In this document: piece after piece, positions 1 to 5,006 of the stretch
Position numbering within the stretch: position 1 is the first letter of the stretch
Layout of the letters: each line of letters begins with the position of its first letter
Assembly (NCBI GenBank): GCA_964485695.1
Contig: CAZAKZ010000262.1
Span: 1 to 5,017 of the forward strand
Direction of reading: 5' to 3'
Length of the DNA stretch: 5,017 nucleotides
Source of the DNA: CAZAKZ01 sp964485695
GTDB taxonomy: Bacteria; Planctomycetota; JAFGQW01
Notes under the pieces: generated by a model
Database searches by the model: none
Told to the model about the DNA's origin: nothing
What the model saw: the letters and a program-made list of their open reading frames with translations, nothing else
Translations under genes and position numbers: made by a program

Positions 1-54
1 GCAGGAGTTCCGCCATTGTATATCTGTGAGGCCGTTCAGATTCACCGCAACAAG
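1..54 (+). CDS. probable upstream continuation of the first gene in a different frame
   Basis: Reading from base 1 in frame 1 gives LYICEAVQIHRNK up to about base 54. The downstream gene is in frame 3, starting EFDIFTR at about base 54. Between 19 and 54, eight of twelve frame-1 codons end in G or C, whereas the frame-3 codons over nearly the same stretch (30-56) have three of nine. This favours frame 1 as the coding frame here. One extra G near base 54 would fuse the two into a continuous reading RNK-E-FDIFTR. With only 54 bases available, this is a moderate inference. Confidence 0.4.
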
Positions 55-1022
55 AGTTCGACATCTTCACGCGCACCTGGAACCGCCACAAGCTGCCCGT
101 TCTCCAGTTCTGGGACGGCCTCGGTATCGGCGCCGGCGTCGGTGGCTGCGAATGGGACGCGTTTCGCGGCGGTATCCACCATGCCACGTGGTATGGCGGC
201 AAACTGGTTCCCGGCTACCTCTTTCACACGAGCTACGATTACCGGGTGACCCGGTCTCTTTCGCCGTCGGCCAACTGGGGCAAGATCGGGTTGCAGGTGG
301 GCTACGGAGGGACATTGATCGACCGGGGAGCCGGCGACTGGGTGTCCGGAGGCCACTGTAATCCATATCGACCCGGGTTTTCGTTCTACCTGATGAGCCA
401 GGGATGCTTGGGAGCCTGGACCACGGTGACCATCGGGACCCAGGTCAACACCCTGGATGTGACGCACGAGAAGTATGCAGCGCCCGGCCAGGGCCTGTGG
501 GTGACCAACTGGTGGCCGCAGGGCGTCCTCTACATCGACGTGAACCGGAACACCGTGGTCACGCTCCATACTGGCACCACTGCGACCATTCCGGGCAACG
601 CCTACGAGGTGCTTCCTCTCCATGACCGCGATCTCGGCTCGCGCCGCACCGGCAAGGCGACGTGGGACCTGTTCATCAATCCCGGGGCGGGCGCCCACGC
701 CGGCAAGCCTTATGTCATCGCAGCGAGCCTGGCCCAGTCACGGCCCGGTTTCAAACTGGCAGACGGACGCGAGGTCTATATCGGCCTCGATCCCCTGGCC
801 ATGGCCACGGCAACGGGCCCGCTCCCCCCGCTGATCACGGGCAACGTGGGCACCCTGGATGCACAGGGGATGGCGGTCGCCCGCATCGACCTGAAGTGGC
901 TGGGCGTCAGCGCGAACAGCACAGGGGTCCATTTCTGCGCCGTTGTGTTCGATCAGGCGGCGCCGAGCGGCATCGCCTGGGTCTGCGATCCGCACGCGTT
1001 CGTGATTGATGTGCTGCCGTAG
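30..1022 (+). CDS. 3' part of a secreted beta-propeller-like protein with shared planctomycete C-terminal domain
   Basis: I do not recognise a named family. The reading frame is open from base 30 to the TAG at 1020-1022. A GTG at 246 could be called as a start, but the frame is clearly coding well upstream of it: third positions are G/C-rich, and the translation is rich in Trp, Gly and Tyr (for example FDIFTRTWNR, LQFWDG, HHATWYGG). The real start is therefore probably left of the window. Middle part: short beta-strand blades of the type GLWVTNWWP, then VLYIDVNRNTVVTL (about 492-569), which resemble beta-propeller repeats. Last part, from about base 705: a domain of about 105 residues beginning PYVIAASLA, with a central G-LDAQG-AVARIDL segment and ending FVIDVLP. 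The same domain ends two other genes here. No signal peptide is visible because the 5' end is missing, so export is inferred from the domain type. The last 12 to 18 codons at the left edge seem to lie in another frame (see findings). The gene is convergent with the next one, 67 bp away. Confidence 0.82.
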   Translation, partial: GRSDSPQQEFDIFTRTWNRHKLPVLQFWDGLGIGAGVGGCEWDAFRGGIHHATWYGGKLVPGYLFHTSYDYRVTRSLSPSANWGKIGLQVGYGGTLIDRGAGDWVSGGHCNPYRPGFSFYLMSQGCLGAWTTVTIGTQVNTLDVTHEKYAAPGQGLWVTNWWPQGVLYIDVNRNTVVTLHTGTTATIPGNAYEVLPLHDRDLGSRRTGKATWDLFINPGAGAHAGKPYVIAASLAQSRPGFKLADGREVYIGLDPLAMATATGPLPPLITGNVGTLDAQGMAVARIDLKWLGVSANSTGVHFCAVVFDQAAPSGIAWVCDPHAFVIDVLP

Positions 1023-1040
1023 AAGGACCCGGGAGAGGAG

Positions 1041-1077
1041 GCACGGGGGCGCCCGGTAATTCCGGGCGCCCCCGTGC
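1041..1077. terminator. 16-bp GC-rich hairpin between convergent genes, probable bidirectional terminator
   Basis: Bases 1041-1056 (GCACGGGGGCGCCCGG) pair perfectly with 1062-1077 around the loop TAATT. The hairpin sits 18 bp after the stop of the upstream plus-strand gene and 12 bp after the stop of the minus-strand FG-GAP gene, which is the usual place for a shared terminator. Neither side has a T-tract, so it is not a canonical intrinsic terminator. It may work with Rho, or as an mRNA 3'-end stabiliser. Confidence 0.65.
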
Positions 1078-1089
1078 ATAGAAACGGGA

Positions 1090-2451
1090 CTACAGTGTGG
1101 GAAGACGTTCGTAAAGCCAGACGAAGGCCTGGCGTTGCGGCCCGGGGACCAGCTTGTTGAGCTTTTGCATGAGGGCCCGGACTTGCTTTCCGAACACAGA
1201 GGTCTGGTCGCGGTACTTGCGGTAGATCTCCGACGTCTTGGCTCGCGCCTCCTTGCTCGAACGTTCCATCCCGGCCGAGGCCTTGGCGGCTTCGGCGCGA
1301 ATTTTTTCCCACAGTTTCGACTGCTGCGCCCGGACCACCTTCAGCTCCTTGCGCAGGTTCGCCACAGTGGCTTGTTCCTTCTCGGAGAGCTCACGTCCCT
1401 TCGGCTTCCACATCGAGTAACCACCGACCACCAGATCCAGGTCGCCATCACCGTCATAGTCCACCGCGTCGGCGTAGAGGCCCGCGTCGGGCCGGGTCGG
1501 CTCGGTGCCGCCCTTCGGGCTCGGCGGAATCAAGGGCACGAGGGTGCCGAACGCCGGGCGGCCCTTTGCCCCGTTGTTTCGGGACAGGTAGACGCCGCCG
1601 CCGATGCCTTCATGTCCCCAGCAGTTGCCAAAGGTTCCGGCGATCAGGTCGAGGTCTCCGTCCCCGTCCCAGTCGACGAGGCGCGGCGTGGTCATCTTGG
1701 CAGCCAGCGCGAACGGCTTGTCGCCCGCCATCACCTGGATGTTCTTCCCGGTGAACTTCGGCGCCGCGTCCGAGCCCTCGTTCATCTGGCGGTAGAGGTG
1801 GCCGTTTTCGTGGCTGCCGAGCAGCAGGTCGTGGTCTCCATCTCCGTCCCAGTCAAATGCCAGTGCCGAGATGCATCGCTCCTTGGGTGGTTTGTCGGTG
1901 CCGAGCGCCCGGCCGGTCGTCTGGTGCGCGCGATCCTTGTAGTTCCAGAAGGACGCGATCAAGATCCGCTTCCCCTGCGCATCCTTCAGGCGCTCGGGCT
2001 CGCTGAAGCCGGAGTCACTCCCGTAGGCGATGTGCGGGGAGCCGTCGAACGTGGCGGTAACAAGATCGAGGTGGCCGTCGTGGGTGAGGTCTACCAGCTG
2101 TAGACCCATTCCTATGCATCACCAGTTGTGGAATTTGATCGGCTTCCCGTTCCGGCCTTTCAGCGGTGTCTCTGCCTTGACGCACGTGCCGTCCTCGCTG
2201 GGTACACGTCTGGCGACGGTGACCCTGCCCATCAGGTCGGCGACAAGCACATCGAGGTGCTTGTCCCCGTCCAGGTCGTAGAGGACAGGCGAAGGGTAGA
2301 TGCGCCCCTGGCCCAGAAAGGCGTCGCCCGCCTTGATGCGCTCGGGTGCGGCAAAGATAGATTTTCCCGGATTCTGTGCTATACCGGGCGCGTTGAGAAG
2401 AAACGCACATCCTGCAATCAGGACGAGCATCTGTAGAATTTTGACTCGCAT
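1090..2451 (-). CDS. exported FG-GAP/VCBS repeat protein, candidate selenoprotein with one in-frame UGA (Sec111)
   Basis: This is a 453-residue protein if the UGA at 2119-2121 is read through. It is one gene, not two: the codons before and after the UGA are in the same frame and both sides carry the same repeat type. The start at 2451 is chosen because AGGAG lies 6 nt upstream and a signal peptide follows at once (MRVK, hydrophobic residues 5-19, likely cut after GIA at about residue 25). LIAGC at 11-15 could instead be read as a lipobox. Calcium-binding-type DxDGDxxxD repeats lie at about 59-67, 121-129 (degenerate, DLTHDGHLD), 200-208, 260-268 and 331-339, each followed by hydrophobic strands as in FG-GAP/VCBS proteins. 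Residues about 353-430 are a charged, Lys/Arg/Glu/Ala-rich helical segment, probably a coiled coil. Residue 111 is the UGA, followed by Cys112, in the context HNW-Sec-CIGMG. The Sec-Cys pair suggests redox or metal chemistry outside the cytoplasm; this is inference. No enzymatic domain is recognised. Alternatives are a nonsense mutation or a sequencing error, but the SECIS-like hairpin argues against both. Confidence 0.8.
2087..2107 (-). promoter_or_regulatory. SECIS-like hairpin directly downstream of the in-frame UGA
   Basis: In the minus-strand transcript, nucleotides 13-19 after the UGA (GGUCUAC) pair perfectly with nucleotides 25-31 (GUAGACC) around the loop AGCUG. A G-U pair at positions 12 and 32 extends the stem to 8 bp. 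Known bacterial SECIS elements have a short stem, a 3-14 nt apical loop with a G in its first two positions, and about 16-37 nt between UGA and loop. Here the loop has 5 nt, its second base is G, and 19 nt separate it from the UGA. The geometry is close to that of the E. coli fdhF element. A perfect 7-bp stem at this exact spot inside a coding region would be an unlikely chance event, but SelB binding is not shown. Confidence 0.68.
2119..2121 (-). other. in-frame UGA, predicted selenocysteine codon 111
   Basis: On the minus strand the reading is ...KFHNW-TGA-TGC-ATA-GGA-ATG... with no frame change on either side. TGA followed by TGC gives a Sec-Cys pair; a TGC to TGA change at the first position would turn a Cys-Cys homologue into this form. 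TGA also ends the last gene of the window (4392-4394), so it is an ordinary stop elsewhere and is not globally reassigned. Confidence 0.7.
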
Positions 2452-2457
2452 GGGCAA

Positions 2458-2462
2458 CTCCT
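2458..2462 (-). promoter_or_regulatory. ribosome binding site deciding the start of the FG-GAP gene
   Basis: The minus strand reads AGGAG, then six bases (ttgccc), then ATG at 2451. This is a strong Shine-Dalgarno site with good spacing. It selects the ATG at 2451 over the in-frame upstream start at 2484, which has no comparable site and would put eleven residues before the signal peptide. Confidence 0.7.
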
Positions 2463-2499
2463 GTTTGACTGTGGACCAGGACATACTGGCCTGCCAGCC

Positions 2500-2527
2500 A
2501 GCATATCACACTGGACAGAGTGGTCAA
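2500..2527 (-). promoter_or_regulatory. candidate sigma70-type promoter for the FG-GAP gene
   Basis: On the minus strand, TTGACC (2527-2522) is followed after 16 bp by TATGCT (2505-2500). The first matches 5 of 6 bases of the -35 consensus and the second 4 of 6 of the -10 consensus. The predicted start would leave a leader of roughly 40 bases before the ATG. Position and match are good, but planctomycete promoters are poorly characterised. Confidence 0.42.
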
Positions 2528-2561
2528 CTGTGTGGCCAGGAACTGGGCGTCCTCGCGAGGT

Positions 2562-2589
2562 ATCCGACAAGGTTGTCGGATTCTCTTTT
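2562..2589 (+). terminator. intrinsic-terminator-like hairpin in the divergent region
   Basis: ATCCGACAA at 2562-2570 pairs with TTGTCGGAT at 2573-2581, and the pyrimidine tract TCTCTTTT follows (2582-2589). This is the usual form of a plus-strand intrinsic terminator. No plus-strand gene ends just upstream. It may therefore stop an antisense or leader transcript, or shield the downstream gene from read-through. Confidence 0.45.
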
Positions 2590-2863
2590 CGGCACGATGG
2601 CGTGCCCGATCGAGGTGACCCGGAATCTCAGGGGGGATTCCAGGCTCATCGAGTCTGAATACACACGGCTGAAAAGAGGGATCAATGCCATCCTCTTCCG
2701 GAGGTTGCATCAGCGCACGGTTCGGCTTTCTCGGACAGTGTCTCGGGATTTACAATGCCCTTGGCTTTGTGATTCAGTCGCAGACAGGGCAGGGAGACTG
2801 GCGTCCTTGCTTTGACTTTCAAAGTGATACCCGGTTGGGGGCAGGTCAACGCTGCCTGGACAC

Positions 2864-2892
2864 TTGCTGATTGACCCTGGATATTGTATAAA
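2864..2892 (+). promoter_or_regulatory. candidate sigma70-type promoter for the secreted beta-sandwich gene
   Basis: TTGCTG (2864-2869) and TATAAA (2887-2892) are separated by 17 bp, the optimal spacing. A TTGACC at 2871-2876 is better as a -35 box but lies only 10 bp from TATAAA. The leader would be about 105 bases long. This is a pattern match only. Confidence 0.35.
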
Positions 2893-2992
2893 GGTGCCAA
2901 GTTCGTCAGTGGATCAACTGGTACGAGCGAGGTGACACATCGGCTGATAACCTGGTTTTCGGTACTCTGTGGTGCCGTGGCCAGAACCCTGG

Positions 2993-2998
2993 AAAGGA
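2993..2998 (+). promoter_or_regulatory. ribosome binding site AAAGGA of the secreted gene at 3006
   Basis: AAAGGA ends 7 bases before the ATG at 3006. Another ATG at 3001 is in a different frame and meets TGA after two codons (atg aaa tga), overlapping the true start. It is either meaningless or a two-codon mini-ORF. Confidence 0.6.
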
Positions 2999-3005
2999 AT
3001 ATGAA

Positions 3006-4010
3006 ATGAGAATCCTGATCTTGACTGCATGTCTTTTTGCGGCGCTTGCAGTGACCACCACCGCCGGCGACCTCTACGTACCGTTCAACCCGACGCCACC
3101 GGGAGCGTGCAACTCTTTCCCCTTCGGGGTGACCACCACGAACGCCGGCGAATGGCGCTATCAATTCATCATACCGGCGAAGTATCTCGGCGCCAGGAAC
3201 ATTCTCATCACCCACATCTCGTTCATGCCATGCCAGGGCAACACGTTCACAGCCACAACGTTCGAGATGAGCATGAGCCACAACACGATACCGGCCGCGC
3301 CATCGATGACATTTGCGGCAAACATGCCCAATCCGAAAGTCGTCATACCGGCCGGTCCGATCACCTATGTGCGGACGCAGAACACGTGGAGCACGATCAA
3401 GCTGACAGCTCCGTTCAATTACAACGGCAAGGACAATCTGACGATCGAACTGCGGTACAAGGGCGGCGCGTTGAAAGGAAGTTCCACGGTTGGCTCCGAT
3501 ACTTCCGTGCCGCGCAACAGCACCTATCAATGCTACCGGGTCCTCGCCAATGGCACGGGTGCCTATGCCGCCACCACAGCAAAATCGCAATTCAGCAGCG
3601 GCATGCTGGTGATCCGGCTGACCCACCAGGGCACCACCCTCTCGGGCACAGGATCCCCTTCGATCGGGGGGACAGTGAATCTCGGTCTCCTCGCACCGGG
3701 CGATGCGACCTTGCCCTACCAGGTTGCCACCTCGCTCGGCACCGGGCCGATACCATTCGGAAGCCGCAATCTGGGCCTTACATTTGACTCTCTCATGATA
3801 ATCACGGTTCAGGGGTTGTTGCCCTCGGTATTCAAGAATTACTCGGGGTACCTCGGGGCTGGTGGAACCGCTGTGGCGGATATCGTGATCCCTCAAAACA
3901 CGGGATTGATCGGCGTCCGACTTCACAGCGCCTTCGTCACCATCAAGAGCGGCGAGCCCTACAACTTCAAGTCGATCAGCAACACCTACAGCTTCACGAT
4001 CATGAAGTAG
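3006..4010 (+). CDS. secreted two-domain beta-sandwich protein with shared planctomycete C-terminal domain
   Basis: This is a complete 334-residue protein of unknown function. The start is supported by an AAAGGA site and an immediate signal peptide: MRILILTACLFAALAVTTTA, with likely cleavage after Ala20. Domain 1 (about 21-205) is beta-rich, with the segment NTWSTIKLTAPFNYNGKDNL at 126-145, like a jelly-roll or carbohydrate-binding-type sandwich; that fold is inferred. It contains four Cys (35, 76, 176 and one in the signal peptide), so one disulphide is possible. Domain 2 (about 212-334) starts GTGSPSIGGTVNLGL, continues PYQVATSLGTGPIP, has the core GYLGAGGTAVADIVIP (281-296) and ends SNTYSFTIMK. 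It aligns with the ends of the two propeller-like genes in this window. I have seen this domain style in secreted planctomycete proteins, but it has no function known to me. No catalytic motif or membrane anchor is visible after the signal peptide. It has its own promoter region and stands alone, convergent with the last gene. Stop codon is TAG. Confidence 0.88.
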   Translation: MRILILTACLFAALAVTTTAGDLYVPFNPTPPGACNSFPFGVTTTNAGEWRYQFIIPAKYLGARNILITHISFMPCQGNTFTATTFEMSMSHNTIPAAPSMTFAANMPNPKVVIPAGPITYVRTQNTWSTIKLTAPFNYNGKDNLTIELRYKGGALKGSSTVGSDTSVPRNSTYQCYRVLANGTGAYAATTAKSQFSSGMLVIRLTHQGTTLSGTGSPSIGGTVNLGLLAPGDATLPYQVATSLGTGPIPFGSRNLGLTFDSLMIITVQGLLPSVFKNYSGYLGAGGTAVADIVIPQNTGLIGVRLHSAFVTIKSGEPYNFKSISNTYSFTIMK

Positions 4011-4072
4011 CAGTTGTTTGGCCCGCATTATTCATGAAACGCCGTCGCGAGACCGCATCTGAGCCCACAAGA

Positions 4073-4174
4073 ATCTGAAAGCCGGATAATGAACAATATC
4101 CGTTCAGATATGGCCTTTCAACTGGCTGAAGAGCAGTATCTGAACGGTTATTGTTCATTATCCGGCTTTCAGAT
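4073..4174. repeat. near-perfect 38-bp inverted repeat with 26-bp spacer
   Basis: The left arm 4073-4110 and right arm 4137-4174 are reverse complements at 37 of 38 positions. The one mismatch is in the middle (aatatcc against aataacc). Each arm also begins with ATCTGAA and ends with TTCAGAT, so it can fold on itself as a smaller hairpin. The arms are about 37% GC, well below the GC-rich genes around them. The repeat lies 63 bp after the stop of the plus-strand gene. It may be a small non-autonomous transposon (two terminal repeats with almost no core), a solo remnant of an insertion sequence, or a strong terminator-like stem. I see no target duplication. Confidence 0.85.
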
Positions 4175-4252
4175 CGGCACCTGGCCCGCAGCCGGGAGCC
4201 GCCGGGACGCGTCCACAGTCGTCCAGATCCATTGAGGTTGGTTGAGCACGTT

Positions 4253-4268
4253 TCCGCCTTCAGGCGGA
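4253..4268. repeat. 6-bp hairpin with TTCA loop
   Basis: TCCGCC (4253-4258) pairs perfectly with GGCGGA (4263-4268). GTTT before and GAAAC a few bases after the stem can add a second short helix. It lies in the spacer between two convergent genes, so a role in transcript ends is possible. Confidence 0.5.
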
Positions 4269-4308
4269 CCTGAAACATACTGCTTTGAGCGGTTTATCAT
4301 TTTCAATA

Positions 4309-4327
4309 CCTCCGGCGTTGCCGGAGG
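4309..4327. terminator. 8-bp GC-rich hairpin downstream of the last gene, possible terminator
   Basis: CCTCCGGC (4309-4316) pairs with GCCGGAGG (4320-4327) around GTT. The outer bases AATACC and GGTATT (4305-4338 region) can form a further helix with a bulge. It lies 64 bp downstream of the minus-strand stop at 4392. No T-tract follows on the minus strand, so termination by it is uncertain. Confidence 0.45.
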
Positions 4328-4391
4328 ATACGGTATTCATGAACCACCTGCTGTGAGGGCCCGATAGACCTTCACGCGCAGGAGTCTCAGG

Positions 4392-5006
4392 TCACGGCAA
4401 CACGAACCAGTGGGTGTTGGTCACCTGCAGGACGCCGTTCTTGTCGAAGATCACCCCGGCCACGAAGACGGGGATGCCGAGATTCGGCGGCAGTGCTGGT
4501 ATGTTCACATGCGCGGTTGCGTTGCCGAACGCATCGAGCTGGCCCTGGAAGTTCGTGAAGATGGACGGCCATGCCCCGAGTGCCGAGAGGTAGAAGAGCG
4601 GGTCGGTGGCGAGGTTCAGCCATTCGCTGTTCGACATCTGGATCCCGGGCCGGCGGGCCAGGCTGGCTGCCAGAGCGTACTGCTCCCCTCCGGCCTGAGG
4701 ATGCTTGCTGTGCACATTCACTGTGACAGCAGTGGGCGATGTCTGGTTGCACACGAGTCCACGGCTCCCGTACACCTCGATGCCGGTCAAGAACGCAGGT
4801 TGCGGGATGTTCACCGTGGTCACACTCAGGACAGCTCGGGTTCCGAGGTGGTAGTGCATGAGGAAGCTCGCCCGCGGACTGGCTGTGCGGTTCCCGACGA
4901 TCCACGCGGTGTCGTCCTGGGCGATGGTGATGGCGTTTGCCCGGGATAGAGACGTCACCTGGCTGAGGATAGTCGTTTCAAACCCGCTTTTTACCCAATC
5001 CGGGGT
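4392..5006 (-). CDS. 3' part of a secreted beta-propeller-like protein with shared planctomycete C-terminal domain
   Basis: I do not recognise a named family. The frame is open from base 5006 down to the TGA at 4392-4394. A GTG at 4958 is the only possible start codon in it, but it has no clear ribosome site. The residues before it (DWVKSGFETTILSQ) look like part of the same propeller blade, so the true start is probably right of the window. The first half has a blade-like pattern: TTILSQ, then NAITIAQDDTAWIVGN, then SFLMHYHLGTRAVLSVTT and FLTGIEVYGSRGLVC. From about base 4674 comes the shared C-terminal domain: QYALAASLARRPG, DPLFYLSALG, then FQGQLDAFGNATAHVNIP and an end in HWFVLP. This matches the first gene of the window (PYVIAASLA, LDAQGMAVARIDL, ending VLP) closely, so the two are paralogues in architecture. 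An in-frame TAG at 5007-5009 and an A5 run at 4988-4992 point to a frameshift (see findings). Confidence 0.78.
   Translation of the reverse strand, partial: TPDWVKSGFETTILSQVTSLSRANAITIAQDDTAWIVGNRTASPRASFLMHYHLGTRAVLSVTTVNIPQPAFLTGIEVYGSRGLVCNQTSPTAVTVNVHSKHPQAGGEQYALAASLARRPGIQMSNSEWLNLATDPLFYLSALGAWPSIFTNFQGQLDAFGNATAHVNIPALPPNLGIPVFVAGVIFDKNGVLQVTNTHWFVLP

Larger units (their letters stand above)
2485..3005. other. 520-bp divergent intergenic region without a convincing gene
   Basis: The region lies between the start regions of the minus-strand FG-GAP gene and the plus-strand secreted gene. Open frames cross it in several directions, but none has a ribosome site, recognisable protein features or a consistent third-position bias. 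It holds the two candidate promoters and the terminator-like hairpin listed separately. It also has a 10-bp palindrome CCTCGCGAGG at 2551-2560 and an inverted repeat GGAATC/GATTCC at 2622-2641. These could be regulator sites; no regulator can be named. Confidence 0.6.
4011..4391. other. 381-bp convergent intergenic region with hairpins and no gene
   Basis: The region separates the 3' ends of two genes that point at each other. It contains the 38-bp inverted repeat and two smaller hairpins, and I find no credible coding sequence. The minus-strand open frame crossing 4000-4278 runs through both repeat arms and has no ribosome site or protein-like composition. Confidence 0.7.

Noticed and set aside
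27..29. A TGA in the frame of the first gene, as a possible second selenocysteine codon
   Set aside because: Bases downstream form no SECIS-like stem at the right distance, and codon bias suggests that the coding frame at this point is a different one, so the TGA is not read.
42..698. Minus-strand open frame of 218 codons
   Set aside because: It is antisense to the first gene, whose C-terminal domain is supported by two paralogous copies in the window. The antisense product shows no domain.
1090..2109. A separate gene starting at the ATG at 2109
   Set aside because: Its start lies in the middle of an FG-GAP region, just after the UGA, with AGGA only one base from the ATG. There is no signal peptide, while the upstream frame supplies one together with repeat 1 and a good ribosome site.
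2119..2121. Genome-wide reassignment of TGA to a sense codon
   Set aside because: The last gene ends at a TGA exactly where its shared C-terminal domain should end. The other genes do not use in-frame TGA in their bodies.
2300..2815. Plus-strand open frame of 171 codons across the divergent region
   Set aside because: Its first part is antisense to the signal peptide region of the FG-GAP gene, it has no ribosome site, and its composition is not protein-like.
2682..4028. Minus-strand open frame of 448 codons
   Set aside because: It lies opposite the well-supported secreted gene at 3006-4010, has low-complexity Arg/His/Gly-rich sequence typical of an antisense frame in GC-rich DNA, and has no recognisable domain.
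4073..4174. CRISPR repeats or an integron attC site
   Set aside because: There are only two arms, inverted rather than direct, with no spacers of regular size and no integrase gene or attC core sites visible.
4000..4278. Minus-strand open frame of 92 codons
   Set aside because: It runs through both arms of the inverted repeat, has no ribosome site and no domain.
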